NCBI GenBank assembly: GCA_014656175.1
Contig: BNBX01000001.1
Coordinates: 596,078 to 660,077 of the forward strand
DNA: 64,000 nucleotides
From: Streptomyces werraensis
GTDB taxonomy: Bacteria; Actinomycetota; Actinomycetes; Streptomycetales; Streptomycetaceae
Reading direction: 5' to 3'
Shown: positions 1 to 11,016 of the stretch, piece by piece
Layout: every line of letters begins with the position of its first letter
Numbering within the stretch: position 1 is the stretch's first letter
Program-made: the position numbers and the translations under genes
Notes under the pieces: model-generated
Databases searched by the model: none
Told to the model about the DNA's origin: nothing
Seen by the model: only the letters and a program-made list of their open reading frames with translations

Positions 1-509
1 TCGGCGGCAGCGGCACCAGCGGCCAGGTGAGCTGGGCACGGGTCCCGGACCCGTCCGGCGCCACCGCCACCCGCAACCAGGTCTCCGGAGCCAAGCGCTT
101 CAACGGCGGCGAAGGCTGCCACTACGCGAACGACACCTGCTGGTTCACCACCAAGGGCGACAACCGGGTCTGGCGGTACGACGCGGCCGCCCAGACCGTC
201 GAACTCGCCTACGACGACTCGCTGGTGACCGGCGGCACGGCCCCGCTGACCGGGGTCGACAACGTCACCGGCTCCTCCTCCGGTGACCTCTTCGTCGCCG
301 AGGACGGCGGGAACATGGAGATCTGCGTCATCACGCCCGACGACGTGGTGGCCCCGTTCCTGCGCGTCAGCGGTCAGTCGGGCTCCGAGATCACCGGCCC
401 GGCCTTCTCCCCGGACGGCACCCGCCTGTACTTCTCCAGTCAGCGCGGTACGAGCGGGAGTTCGTCGGGCGGCATCACGTACGAGGTGAAGGGTCCCTTC
501 CGGGCGTGA
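1..509 (+). CDS. PhoX-like (DUF839) secreted protein, 3' part only
   Basis: This is the C-terminal part of a gene that begins before the window; the first complete codon is at base 3 and the stop is TGA at 507-509. The residues resemble the end of the PhoX/DUF839 family, which are secreted, Tat-exported alkaline-phosphatase-like beta-propeller proteins. Visible propeller-like strings are LTGVDNVTGSSSGDLFVAED and GPAFSPDGTRLYFSSQRG. The N-terminal signal peptide and metal ligands lie outside the window, so phosphatase activity cannot be judged here. A TolB-like propeller of other function is the main alternative. Confidence 0.7.
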   Translation, partial: GGSGTSGQVSWARVPDPSGATATRNQVSGAKRFNGGEGCHYANDTCWFTTKGDNRVWRYDAAAQTVELAYDDSLVTGGTAPLTGVDNVTGSSSGDLFVAEDGGNMEICVITPDDVVAPFLRVSGQSGSEITGPAFSPDGTRLYFSSQRGTSGSSSGGITYEVKGPFRA

Positions 510-540
510 CGCGCGGGAGGTGGCGGACAGCTACCTCCCG

Positions 541-607
541 GTCACGTCACGTTCCCATCACGGGTCCTTCATATTCCCCACGCGCCACGAGCCCCCCAGT
601 AGCTTCG
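541..607 (+). promoter_or_regulatory. Conserved upstream block A of excalibur gene 1
   Basis: The 26 bases at 541-566 match 1453-1478 with only a few differences, and CCAGTAGCTTCG at 596-607 matches CCAGTAACTTCG at 1510-1521, with nearly the same spacing (55 versus 57 bases). Each block carries TCAC three times with fixed gaps of 1 and 6 bases. Because the flanking DNA is otherwise different, shared regulation of the two paralogous genes is the likely reason. The binding factor is unknown. Confidence 0.5.
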
Positions 608-658
608 GCACCCTCGTGCCGAGCGCACACTTTCGACCGACCTGGGGGGCTCCTCACC

Positions 659-1084
659 ATGATCCCGTTCCGTACCTCAGCCGCCGCACTGCTCGCCGCC
701 GTCGCCCTGGCCGCCGTACCGGCCACCGCCGTGGCGCACGACGGCGCCCACCCGTTCGAGAACTGCACCGAGGCGTACGACAACGGGTACAGCAACATCC
801 CCGAGGGCGACCGCCACTACGGCGAACACCTCGACCGGGACGACGACGGCATCGGCTGCGACCAGCCGCCGTCGGACTTCGTGCCGCGCGACGAGAGCGA
901 CGACGACGCGGACGCGGGTGCCGGCGCCGGCGGCGCGAAGGAGGAGAACGGCGGCGGCGCCGACCTCGCCGAGACCGGCGGCAGCGACACCACGCCGTAC
1001 ATCGCGGCGGGCGGCGGGGCCGTCGTGCTGCTCGGCGGCGGCCTGATGATCGCCGCCCGCAAGCGCCGCGAGAACCGGGACTGA
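659..1084 (+). CDS. Excalibur-domain surface protein with LAETG sorting signal
   Basis: A 141-residue protein starting at ATG 659, chosen because a run of six G lies just upstream and a clear signal peptide follows (hydrophobic to about residue 24, then AHDGAHPF). Residues about 30-68 form an excalibur calcium-binding domain, with the pattern CTEAYDNG...DRDDDGIGCD. An acidic Ala/Gly-rich linker follows, then LAETG, a membrane helix and a KRRE tail. This is the layout of a class E sortase substrate, so the protein is probably anchored to the cell wall. The gene at 1575 is a paralogue. A strong terminator follows at once. The role of the excalibur domain in Streptomyces is not known to me. Confidence 0.82.
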   Translation: MIPFRTSAAALLAAVALAAVPATAVAHDGAHPFENCTEAYDNGYSNIPEGDRHYGEHLDRDDDGIGCDQPPSDFVPRDESDDDADAGAGAGGAKEENGGGADLAETGGSDTTPYIAAGGGAVVLLGGGLMIAARKRRENRD

Positions 1085-1093
1085 ACCCCTACC

Positions 1094-1119
1094 GAGGGGG
1101 CCGGCCATCCGGCCCCCTC
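1094..1119 (+). terminator. Rho-independent-type hairpin after excalibur gene 1
   Basis: A perfect 11-bp stem (GAGGGGGCCGG with CCGGCCCCCTC) and a 4-base loop begins 10 bases after the stop codon. There is no U-tract, as is usual in high-GC actinobacteria. Confidence 0.75.
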
Positions 1120-1138
1120 ACCCTCACAACTACCCACC

Positions 1139-1198
1139 GGCGAAGACACCCTCCAGGGGCGCGGGGAACTGCGCGACCAGCCACGGACCACCCGCACC
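1139..1198 (+). repeat. Dispersed intergenic repeat, copy 1
   Basis: This 60-base unit is identical to 1256-1315, 117 bases away. Its core GGGGCGCGGGGAACTGCGCG also occurs at 9829-9870 and 9996-10045 (inverted) and three times in 48868-49045. All copies lie between genes. Its function is unknown. Confidence 0.85.
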
Positions 1199-1255
1199 CG
1201 ACGCAACGGCGGTGCATCCGCCCACCCGCAGCGACGGGGCGCTACAAGCGGCCGC

Positions 1256-1315
1256 GGCGAAGACACCCTCCAGGGGCGCGGGGAACTGCGCGACCAGCCA
1301 CGGACCACCCGCACC
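1256..1315 (+). repeat. Dispersed intergenic repeat, copy 2
   Basis: Exact 60-base duplicate of 1139-1198. Together the two copies fill much of the 490-base gap between the paralogous excalibur genes; the rest of the gap (1316-1452) shows no gene. Confidence 0.85.
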
Positions 1316-1452
1316 GGTCCGGGCGCGAAGACACCCGCCCCGTCACCTTTCGCTCCCCACCGCGGTACCCCCGCACACCCCCTCCGACCTGGGCCACTCC
1401 TGCCCAACGGCAGGAAGGCACCCCTCCATTCATGGCGGTGCGCCACGATTCC

Positions 1453-1521
1453 GTCACATCACGTTCACATCACAGGTCGCCCGTAACCCTCCGCAGCACA
1501 CCCGAACCGCCAGTAACTTCG
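1453..1521 (+). promoter_or_regulatory. Conserved upstream block B of excalibur gene 2
   Basis: Counterpart of the block at 541-607, with the same three TCAC words and the same CCAGTA(A/G)CTTCG element. It lies 54-122 bases before the ATG at 1575, which fits a promoter and operator region. Confidence 0.5.
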
Positions 1522-1574
1522 TCTCGCCACAGCCCGGTCAACGGCACCCGCACTCGGACTTGGGGGCATTTGCC

Positions 1575-1982
1575 ATGCGCCTGACACGAACCACCCTCAC
1601 GGCCCTCGCCGCCCTCGCCCTGGCCGTTCTCCCCGCCACCGCGTCCGCCCACGACGGGGACCACCCGTTCAAGAGCTGCTCGGAGGCGTACGACAACGGC
1701 TGGTCGAGGATCTCCAGCGGGGACGACCACTACGGTCCCGCACTGGACCCCGACGGCGACGGCATCGCCTGCGACGAGCCGCCCGCCGGCTTCATCCCGC
1801 GCGACGACACCTCGGTCGACGACGGGAACACGACTCCCGTGGCCGACACCACCCAGGCCGCCACGAGCGACGACGCCGGGTCGGACGCCCCCCTCACCAC
1901 CTACGTGACCATAGGCGTGGCCGCCGTGGTCCTCGCCGGAGGCGCCGTCCTCATCGCCTCCCGCGTGCGCCGCGGCACCTGA
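1575..1982 (+). CDS. Excalibur-domain membrane-anchored protein, paralogue
   Basis: A 135-residue protein; ATG 1575 follows a GGGGG ribosome site by about 9 bases. It has a signal peptide ending near TASAHDGD, an excalibur domain (CSEAYDNGW...DPDGDGIACDEPP), an acidic Thr/Asp-rich linker, a C-terminal membrane helix and an RVRRGT tail. It is clearly related to the protein at 659, but lacks a recognisable LAXTG-type motif before the helix. It may therefore stay in the membrane rather than be sorted to the wall. Duplication of the gene together with its upstream control block explains the pair. Confidence 0.8.
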   Translation: MRLTRTTLTALAALALAVLPATASAHDGDHPFKSCSEAYDNGWSRISSGDDHYGPALDPDGDGIACDEPPAGFIPRDDTSVDDGNTTPVADTTQAATSDDAGSDAPLTTYVTIGVAAVVLAGGAVLIASRVRRGT

Positions 1983-2016
1983 CCGCCCCACAGGGCGCGT
2001 CGCGCGCACGACGGAA

Positions 2017-2046
2017 GGGGCGGCACCCCCGCACGGGTGCCGCCCC
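2017..2046. terminator. Bidirectional hairpin between excalibur gene 2 and ppdK
   Basis: A perfect 12-bp stem, GGGGCGGCACCC with GGGTGCCGCCCC, and a 6-base loop lie between two convergent genes, so the hairpin can end transcripts from both sides. Confidence 0.75.
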
Positions 2047-2134
2047 TCCTTCGTGATCCGGAGCCGTCGCCGATCGGTGAGGGTGGTCGGGTGACAGACG
2101 ACGGCCCCGGGGTCCTGCGCGCCCCCGGGAGGGC

Positions 2135-4882
<2,748 letters not shown>

Positions 4883-5086
4883 GGGTCTCGACTCCTCGAG
4901 GACGCGGTGGCTGCCCTGACGGCGAGGAATGTACCCAGATCGAAGGCGTCTGGGTACGTCCACTTGCGCGTCGTGCGCCTGTCACCGGCCGGGCGCCGGC
5001 GGATCGAAGGTCAAAGCTTGGCAAGCCGTGGAGGCTCGGTGTTTTCACTTCTTGAACGCGGGGCGCCTCCCGGAACCGGTCGAGCT

Positions 5087-5198
5087 GCTCATGTGAGCAT
5101 CCTGAACCACGTTTGATTTCGCCCGATGAACGATCATCGAGTGGCACTGAGTGCCAACCTTTGAGAAGTGCAGCCTCCTCCGATTCGCTCATCTGAGC
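5087..5198. promoter_or_regulatory. Cluster of four palindromes in the ppdK upstream region
   Basis: The 493-base gap 4883-5375 holds no convincing gene. Within it are GCTCAtgTGAGC (5087-5098), CGATGA-N4-TCATCG (5124-5139), TGGCACTgAGTGCCA (5142-5156) and GCTCAtcTGAGC (5187-5198). The first and last are near-identical sites exactly 100 bases apart. They lie between the divergent genes ppdK and the sulfatase-like gene and look like operators. No regulator can be named from the sequence. Confidence 0.5.
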
Positions 5199-5375
5199 GC
5201 AATCCCTATCAGGGGTGGTGAGAATCACGCTGCCATACGGAGCCCGGTTCCACCATGCGGACCGGTGCGATGAACGCTCCGGCCCGGCCGCCCGTACGGA
5301 CTGGAGGCGGATCCGGACCCCCACGCCGGATCCGCCTCCCGCCTCACCGGTATCGGTACGGAAGGAACCTCCGGG

Positions 5376-7118
5376 TTGCCCGTCTTCACTCGCGTCCTCA
5401 CGGGCCTGCGCGCCCTCCGTGTTCCCATGCGCCCGCGGGACACACGTGTCCTCACGCGCCTGCGCCACGCACGCGACGCACACCCCTCCGCCGACCGCGC
5501 CCTGCGGCTCACGGGCCACGTCCTCGCCGCCGTGCTGGTGCTCGGCGCCCTGCTGATGCCGAACACCGCGCCGGGCCTGCGCCCCGACCGCTTCACCCGC
5601 ATCCCCGCCGAGGCGATCGTGGGCGCGGTCCTGCTGCTCGCCCTGCCGCGCCGGCCGCGCGTGATCTTCGCCGCGCTCTACGGGACGGGCCTCGGCGTGC
5701 TCACCGTGCTCAACCTGCTGGACATCGGGTTCAGCGAGTACCTGGGCCGCGGCTTCAACCTGGTCCTCGACTGGGGCCTGCTGGACGACGCCCTGTCCTA
5801 CGTGCGGGACTCCATGGGCGGCTTCGTCGCCGACGCCGCGGCCGTCGGAGGGGTGCTGCTCGCCCTGCTCGTGGTTCTCGTGATGGCGCTGGCCACGGTG
5901 CGGCTCGGCAACGTGATCGCCCGGCACCGCACCCGGGCCGGCCAGGGCGCCATGATCGCCGGCACCGTGTGGATCACCTGCGCCTCGCTCGGCCTGCAGA
6001 TCTCGGGGCTGCCGGTCGCCTCCGACCGCGCGGCGGACACCCTGCGCGGGCAGACCCGGCGGGTGGTGGACACCCTGCGGGACGAGGCGGCCTTCGCCGA
6101 GGAGGCCCGGACCGACACCTTCGGCGCCACCCCGCCCGGACTGCTGCTGCCGGACCTGCGCGGCAAGGACGTCGTCATCGCGTTCATCGAGAGCTACGGC
6201 CGGGTGGCCGTGGAGGACCCGCTGATCGCGCCCGGCGTCACCCGCACCCTCGACGCCCGGGGTGCCGCGCTCGCCCAGGCCGGCTACCGGGCGCGCAGCG
6301 GATGGCTGACCTCGTCGACGTACGGCGGGAGCAGCTGGCTCGGGCACTCCACGTCCCTGTCCGGCCTGTGGATCGACAACCAGCAGCGGTACCGCACCGC
6401 CACCAACAGCGACCGGCTGACCCTCACCGCCGCCTTCCGGAAGTCCGGCGCGTGGGACACCGTCGGCATCATGCCGGGCGTGCAGAAGACCTGGCCGGAG
6501 GCAGAGTGGTACGGCCTGGACAAGGTCTACGACGCCTCCGAAATGGGTTACGAGGGCCCGAAGTTCAGCTGGTCCACGATGCCCGACCAGTACGCCCTGG
6601 AGGCGTTCGAGCGTCTGGAGCACGGGAAGAAGCGGAACCGGCCGCTGATGTCGGAGGTCATCCTCACCTCCAGCCACCAGCCGTGGGCGCCGGTCCCGGA
6701 GATGATCGACTGGGAGGACCTGGGCGACGGCTCGGTCTTCGACGCCATCGAGGAGGAGGGCCGGGACGCGTCCGAGGTGATGGCCGACTCCACCGAGTCC
6801 CGCAAGGAGTACGGCAAGTCGGTCTCGTACTCGGTGACCGCCCTCACCGAGTGGCTGGAGCGCTACGGCACCGACGACACCGTGCTGGTGTTCCTCGGCG
6901 ACCACCAGCCGATCGCCCGGGTCACCGGGCACACCAAGAACCGGGACGTGCCGGTGACGGTCGTCGCCAAGGACCCGCAGGTGCTGAAGAAGATCGACGG
7001 CTGGCGGTGGACTCCCGGCCTCCGGCCCGCCGACGACGCCCCCGTGTGGAAGATGGACGCCTTCCGCGACCGCTTCCTGAAGGCCTACGGATCCGTGCCC
7101 CGGCCCACCAGGGGCTGA
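5376..7118 (+). CDS. Membrane-anchored alkaline-phosphatase-superfamily (sulfatase/LTA-synthase-like) protein
   Basis: A 580-residue protein. Several membrane helices occupy roughly residues 45-210, followed by an extracellular catalytic domain of the sulfatase/phosphoglycerol transferase type. Visible motifs are VVIAFIESYGR (start of the core, with the metal-binding Glu), STYGGSSWLGHSTSLSG around the expected nucleophile region, and VFLGDHQP near the end (Asp/His metal ligands). The fold suggests transfer or hydrolysis of phosphate or sulfate groups on envelope polymers; the substrate is unknown. The start is uncertain: TTG 5376 follows GAAGGA by about 9 bases, while ATG 5427 is the next alternative. 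Its stop abuts the stop of the convergent dusB gene. Confidence 0.78.
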   Translation: MPVFTRVLTGLRALRVPMRPRDTRVLTRLRHARDAHPSADRALRLTGHVLAAVLVLGALLMPNTAPGLRPDRFTRIPAEAIVGAVLLLALPRRPRVIFAALYGTGLGVLTVLNLLDIGFSEYLGRGFNLVLDWGLLDDALSYVRDSMGGFVADAAAVGGVLLALLVVLVMALATVRLGNVIARHRTRAGQGAMIAGTVWITCASLGLQISGLPVASDRAADTLRGQTRRVVDTLRDEAAFAEEARTDTFGATPPGLLLPDLRGKDVVIAFIESYGRVAVEDPLIAPGVTRTLDARGAALAQAGYRARSGWLTSSTYGGSSWLGHSTSLSGLWIDNQQRYRTATNSDRLTLTAAFRKSGAWDTVGIMPGVQKTWPEAEWYGLDKVYDASEMGYEGPKFSWSTMPDQYALEAFERLEHGKKRNRPLMSEVILTSSHQPWAPVPEMIDWEDLGDGSVFDAIEEEGRDASEVMADSTESRKEYGKSVSYSVTALTEWLERYGTDDTVLVFLGDHQPIARVTGHTKNRDVPVTVVAKDPQVLKKIDGWRWTPGLRPADDAPVWKMDAFRDRFLKAYGSVPRPTRG

Positions 7119-8273
7119 TCAGCCGCCGGAGGTGTCCAGCTCGGCGTCCTCACCGACGCCCGCGCAGTCGTAGGGGTCCTTCAGCCAGCCGTCCGGCAGC
7201 ACCACGCGGTTGTTGCCGGACGTACGGCCGCGGGGGCCGTCGGCGCCGGCCGGCCAGGGCTGGTCCAGGTCCAGCTCGTCGAGCCCGGACCGCAGCTCCT
7301 GGAGCGTGGAGGTGACGGCGAGCCGCCGGCGCATCTCGGAGCCGACCGCGAAGCCCTTCAGGTACCAGGCGACGTGCTTGCGGAAGTCGATCACGCCGCG
7401 CGACTCGTCGCCGATCCACTCGCCCAGCAGGGTGGCGTGCCGCACCATCGCGTCGGCCACCTCGCGCAGGGTGGGCCGGACGTAGTCGTCGGGGCGGCCC
7501 TCGAAGGCGGCGACCAGGTCGGCGAAGAGCCACGGCCGGCCGAGGCAGCCGCGGCCCACGACGACGCCGTCGCAGCCCGTCTCGCGGACCATGCGCAGGG
7601 CGTCGTCGGCGGACCAGATGTCGCCGTTGCCGAGCACCGGGATCTCGGGGACGTGCTCCTTGAGGCGGGCGATCGCGTCCCAGTCGGCGGTGCCGCCGTA
7701 GTGCTGGGCGGCGGTGCGTCCGTGCAGCGCGATCGCGGTGACGCCCTCCTCCACGGCGATGCGGCCGGCGTCGAGGTAGGTGATGTGGTCGTCGTCGATG
7801 CCCTTGCGCATCTTCATCGTGACCGGCAGGCCGCCCGCGCCGGCGACGGCCTCGCGCAGGATGGCGCGCAGCAGGTTCCGCTTGAAGGGGAGGGCGGAGC
7901 CGCCGCCCTTGCGGGTCACCTTGGGCACCGGGCAGCCGAAGTTGAGGTCGATGTGGTCGGCGAGGTCCTCCTCCGCGATCATGCGGACGGCCTTGCCGAC
8001 GGTCGCCGGGTCGACGCCGTAGAGCTGGATGGAACGCGGCTGCTCGGAGGCGTCGAACCGGATGAGCTGCATGGTCTTCTCGTTGCGCTCGACCAGCGCC
8101 CGGGTGGTGATCATCTCGCTGACGAACAGGCCCTTGCCGCCGCTGAACTCCCGGCACAGGGTACGGAAGGGCGCGTTGGTGATCCCGGCCATGGGGGCGA
8201 GCACGACGGGCGGTTGCACGGTGTGCGGGCCGATGGCGAGGGGCGTGTTCACGGTCGGCGAGGCAGTGGGCAT
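7119..8273 (-). CDS. dusB: tRNA-dihydrouridine synthase, DusB/NifR3 type
   Basis: FMN-dependent enzyme reducing uridine to dihydrouridine in tRNA. The 384-residue protein has the family landmarks VVLAPMAGITNAPFR at the FMN site, NFGCPVPKVTRKGGG with the catalytic Cys, MKMRKG, ALHGRTAAQHYGG, PVLGNGDI and VVVGRGCLGRPWLF. The C-terminal helical tail after residue 300 is present. I chose ATG 8273, which gives the usual N-terminus; ATG 8291 is possible. It is divergent from the MFS gene at 8362 across a short gap. Confidence 0.93.
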   Translation of the reverse strand: MPTASPTVNTPLAIGPHTVQPPVVLAPMAGITNAPFRTLCREFSGGKGLFVSEMITTRALVERNEKTMQLIRFDASEQPRSIQLYGVDPATVGKAVRMIAEEDLADHIDLNFGCPVPKVTRKGGGSALPFKRNLLRAILREAVAGAGGLPVTMKMRKGIDDDHITYLDAGRIAVEEGVTAIALHGRTAAQHYGGTADWDAIARLKEHVPEIPVLGNGDIWSADDALRMVRETGCDGVVVGRGCLGRPWLFADLVAAFEGRPDDYVRPTLREVADAMVRHATLLGEWIGDESRGVIDFRKHVAWYLKGFAVGSEMRRRLAVTSTLQELRSGLDELDLDQPWPAGADGPRGRTSGNNRVVLPDGWLKDPYDCAGVGEDAELDTSGG

Positions 8274-8361
8274 TCCCCCATTGTCCAGCATTCCGAGGGG
8301 CGCCCGGCACAGAGATCGTGTAGCGGTCATTAGTTAGACGCACTATCGACATCGGCGTACG

Positions 8362-9819
8362 ATGGCGCGCATGCCCCAGCTCAGCCATGGCCGCCGCATG
8401 CTGGTGCTCGCGATCTGCTGTATGAGCCTGCTGATCGTGAGCCTGGACAACACGGTTCTGAACGTCGCCCTGCCGTCCCTCCAGCGGGAGCTGGACGCGA
8501 GCACCTCGGGACTGCAGTGGACCATCGACGCGTACACGCTCGTGCTGGCCTCGCTGCTGATGCTGGCCGGCTCGACCGCCGACCGGATCGGCCGCCGGCG
8601 GGTCTTCATGTCCGGCCTGGTGGTCTTCACCCTGGGCTCGCTGCTGTGCTCGCTCGCCCCGGACCTGAACTGGCTCGTGGTGTTCCGCATGGTGCAGGCG
8701 GTGGGCGGCTCCATGCTCAACCCGGTCGCCATGTCGATCATCACCAACACCTTCACCGACCCGCGCGAGCGGGCCCGGGCGATCGGGGTGTGGGGCGCGG
8801 TGGTCGGCCTGTCGATGGCCGCGGGACCGCTGGTCGGCGGGCTGCTGGTGGACTCGGTCGGCTGGCGCTCCATCTTCTGGGTCAATCTGCCGGTGGGCCT
8901 CGTCGCCCTGCTGCTGACCTGGCGCTTCGTGCCGGAGTCCCGTGCGCCCCGGGCCCGCCGCCCGGACCCGGTGGGCCAGGTCCTGGTCATCGCGCTGTTC
9001 GGCTCGCTCACGTACGCGATCATCGAGGCGCCGCACGGGAGCCTGGGTTCCACGCTGCCCTTCGCGGCGCTGGCCCTGATCGCCCTGCTGGCGCTCCTCC
9101 GCCACGAACCGCGCCGCCCGGAACCGCTGATCGATCTGCGCTTCTTCCGCTCGGCGCCGTTCAGCGGGGCGACGGTGATCGCGGTGAGCGCCTTCGCGGC
9201 GCTCGGCGGGTTCCTGTTCCTGTCGACGCTGTACCTGCAGAACGTGCGGGGGCTGAGCGCGATGGAGGCGGGGCTGTGGATGCTGCCGATGGCCGTCCCG
9301 ACGTTCCTGTGCGCCCCGCTGTCCGGCCGCCTCGTGGGCAGCCGGGGACCGAGGCTGCCCCTGGTGATCGCGGGCGGCGCGATGACGGTGAGCGGGCTGC
9401 TGTTCGCCCTCTTCGAGGCGGAGACGTCGAACGCGACGCTGCTGGCGGGTTACCTCCTCTTCGGCGTCGGCTTCGGCTTCGTCAACGCCCCGATCACCAA
9501 CACGGCGGTCTCGGGCATGCCCACCGACCAGGCGGGAGTCGCCTCGGCGGTCGCCTCCACCAGCCGCCAGCTGGGACAGAGACTGGGGGTGGCGGTGCTG
9601 GGCGCGGTGCTTGCGGCGGGGGTGGGGTCGTCGTCGTACGCCGACACGTTCGTGACGGCGTCGCGGCCGGGCTGGTGGATCCTGACGGCGTGCGGGGCGG
9701 CGGTCCTGACGCTGGGCGTCGTGACGACGGGCCGGTGGGCCCGCTCCACGGCGGAACGGGCGGCACGCCGCCTGAAGGGGGAGGAGGAGCGGGCTCGCCG
9801 GGCGGGGGTGGGAGCCTGA
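8362..9819 (+). CDS. MFS drug transporter, DHA2 (EmrB/QacA) 14-helix type
   Basis: A 485-residue polytopic membrane protein. The N-terminal SLDNTVLNVALPSLQREL and the motif-A loop GSTADRIGRRRVF are hallmarks of the DHA2 group of proton-coupled multidrug exporters. The antiporter motif follows as GAVVGLSMAAGPLVGG. The substrate cannot be inferred. It is transcribed divergently from dusB; the gap 8274-8361 contains a weak TAGT/ACTA inverted pair near 8331 but no strong operator. Two copies of the dispersed repeat follow the gene. Confidence 0.9.
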   Translation: MARMPQLSHGRRMLVLAICCMSLLIVSLDNTVLNVALPSLQRELDASTSGLQWTIDAYTLVLASLLMLAGSTADRIGRRRVFMSGLVVFTLGSLLCSLAPDLNWLVVFRMVQAVGGSMLNPVAMSIITNTFTDPRERARAIGVWGAVVGLSMAAGPLVGGLLVDSVGWRSIFWVNLPVGLVALLLTWRFVPESRAPRARRPDPVGQVLVIALFGSLTYAIIEAPHGSLGSTLPFAALALIALLALLRHEPRRPEPLIDLRFFRSAPFSGATVIAVSAFAALGGFLFLSTLYLQNVRGLSAMEAGLWMLPMAVPTFLCAPLSGRLVGSRGPRLPLVIAGGAMTVSGLLFALFEAETSNATLLAGYLLFGVGFGFVNAPITNTAVSGMPTDQAGVASAVASTSRQLGQRLGVAVLGAVLAAGVGSSSYADTFVTASRPGWWILTACGAAVLTLGVVTTGRWARSTAERAARRLKGEEERARRAGVGA

Positions 9820-9828
9820 GGCGTCCGC

Positions 9829-9870
9829 GCGGGTGGTCGGTGGCTGATCGCGCAGTTCCCCGCGCCCCTT
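9829..9870 (-). repeat. Dispersed intergenic repeat, copy 3 (inverted)
   Basis: Carries the reverse complement of the core seen at 1139 (GCGCAGTTCCCCGCGCCCC with a preceding GGTGG). It begins 9 bases after the MFS stop codon. Together with copy 4 it accounts for much of the 363-base gap 9820-10182. Confidence 0.8.
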
Positions 9871-9995
9871 GGGCGGCCTCCGCCGCCGCCATGGAAAGCG
9901 CCCCGGCGCTGCGGGCGGGCAGACGCGCAGCCGCTGCGGGCAGTCGTGCCGCCTGGGGCGGCACGGGTGGGCGCAGCGGCACCCTCCGCAGCGCC

Positions 9996-10045
9996 GGGTG
10001 CGGGTCGTGCGTGGCCGGTCGCGCAGTTCCCCGCGCCCCTGAAGG
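9996..10045 (-). repeat. Dispersed intergenic repeat, copy 4 (inverted)
   Basis: Same core as copy 3, in the same orientation, 126 bases apart from it. The sequence between the two copies is GC-rich with no convincing gene. Confidence 0.8.
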
Positions 10046-10182
10046 GTGGCTCCGTCAACGGTTGTTGGATCGGGGCCGTGGGCGACACCCGCCGCGCGGG
10101 TTCCGCGTACCCCCACCTGTTGATGTTGCTTTTGCTGCACACTCCGTACGGCGACAGCCATCCGCCGACCGCCGGAGGCACC

Positions 10183-10389
10183 ATGCCCCAGATCGACTCG
10201 AGCAAGGTAAGCCGCTGGGACCTGCACGGACGTGAGCACACCGTGCACGTCCACCGCACCGGAGTGCAGCGGACGATCAGATGTGACACGTGCGGCTGGC
10301 GCCGGTCCGCCCAGTTCCTGCCGTGGCTGAAGGCACAGGAGCACCTGGAGCAGGCCCACCAGGCGACGGTGGACCCCAGCGCAGCCTGA
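10183..10389 (+). CDS. Small Cys2-His2-like protein of unknown function
   Basis: A 68-residue protein starting at ATG 10183, supported by GGAGG five bases upstream. The second half reads CDTCGWRRSAQFL...HLEQAHQ, a CxxC pair followed by two His residues, so a single zinc-finger-like site is likely. The N-terminal half (DLHGREHTVHVHRTGVQRTI) looks like a small beta domain. It has no signal peptide or membrane helix. It ends convergently with the TetR gene. I do not recognise a named family. Confidence 0.7.
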   Translation: MPQIDSSKVSRWDLHGREHTVHVHRTGVQRTIRCDTCGWRRSAQFLPWLKAQEHLEQAHQATVDPSAA

Positions 10390-10403
10390 CGGACCCGCCC
10401 GGG

Positions 10404-10991
10404 TCAGGCCCGCAACCCCCGCAGCAGCAGATCCACCGCCGCCGCGAAGTCGGCGTCCGCCTCAGGTCTGTCCCACTCCCCCGCGTAGGCGGGATCGTGG
10501 AACCGCCCGGTCGCCTGGAACACCGCACGCGCGCTGACCGCGGGGTCGTCGCTGTGGAAGACCCCGGCGGCCACCCCGTCGGCGACGATCCGCGTCAACT
10601 GCTCGGTCAGCTCGTCGATGTGCTCGGCGACCGCGCCCACCTGCTCACCGGCCAGCACGCTGTAGGTGGCGAACAGCTCCGGGTCGTCGCCCGCCTTGCG
10701 CCGCTTGGCGGTGAAGAGCCCGGCGAGCCAGTCCCGCAGCCGGGCCTCCGGGTCGCGGGACCCGTCGCCCGCTATCCCGTCCAGCGCCTCGGACGTACGG
10801 TCCAGCCACCGCTTGGTGACCGCCTCCCGCAGTGCCGCCTTGGTGCGGAAGTGCCGGTAGACGCTGCCGTGGCTGACGCCGAGGGCGCGGGCCACGTCCA
10901 CCACGGTGGCCTTCGCGGGCCCGTGCCGGCGCAGCACCTCCTCGGTCGCCTCCAGGATGCGCTCGGCGGTCAGGGTCTCGGTCGCTGCCAT
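10404..10991 (-). CDS. TetR-family transcriptional regulator
   Basis: A 195-residue repressor-type protein. Residues about 8-55 form the TetR helix-turn-helix, with ILEATEEVLRRHG and VARALGVSHGSVYRHFRTKAALRE. The rest is the helical ligand-binding and dimer domain. It follows the aldo/keto reductase gene by 25 bases on the same strand, so the two probably share one transcript. The perfect inverted repeat at 12048-12073 upstream of the reductase is the obvious candidate operator for this protein. Confidence 0.9.
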   Translation of the reverse strand: MAATETLTAERILEATEEVLRRHGPAKATVVDVARALGVSHGSVYRHFRTKAALREAVTKRWLDRTSEALDGIAGDGSRDPEARLRDWLAGLFTAKRRKAGDDPELFATYSVLAGEQVGAVAEHIDELTEQLTRIVADGVAAGVFHSDDPAVSARAVFQATGRFHDPAYAGEWDRPEADADFAAAVDLLLRGLRA

Positions 10992-11016
10992 GTCTAGACC
11001 GTACCCGCCGCCGGGA

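Noticed and set aside
506..1084. Longer start for excalibur gene 1 at 506
   Set aside because: The extra 51 residues are not conserved in type, hide the signal peptide and lie over the conserved upstream block; ATG 659 has a ribosome site.
8331..8345. TAGT/ACTA inverted pair between dusB and the MFS gene
   Set aside because: Only four-base arms; too weak to call an operator.
7150..10359. 1069-residue minus-strand frame
   Set aside because: It runs across dusB, an MFS gene and repeats in a wrong frame; the composition is Arg/His-rich shadow.
10393..10406. Short GACCCG/CGGGTC hairpin between the small protein and TetR genes
   Set aside because: The 2-base loop cannot form as drawn and the stem overlaps the TetR stop codon; not called as a terminator.
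10992..10999. GTCTAGAC palindrome just before the TetR start
   Set aside because: Eight bases are short and could occur by chance; the 26-bp site at 12048 is far stronger.
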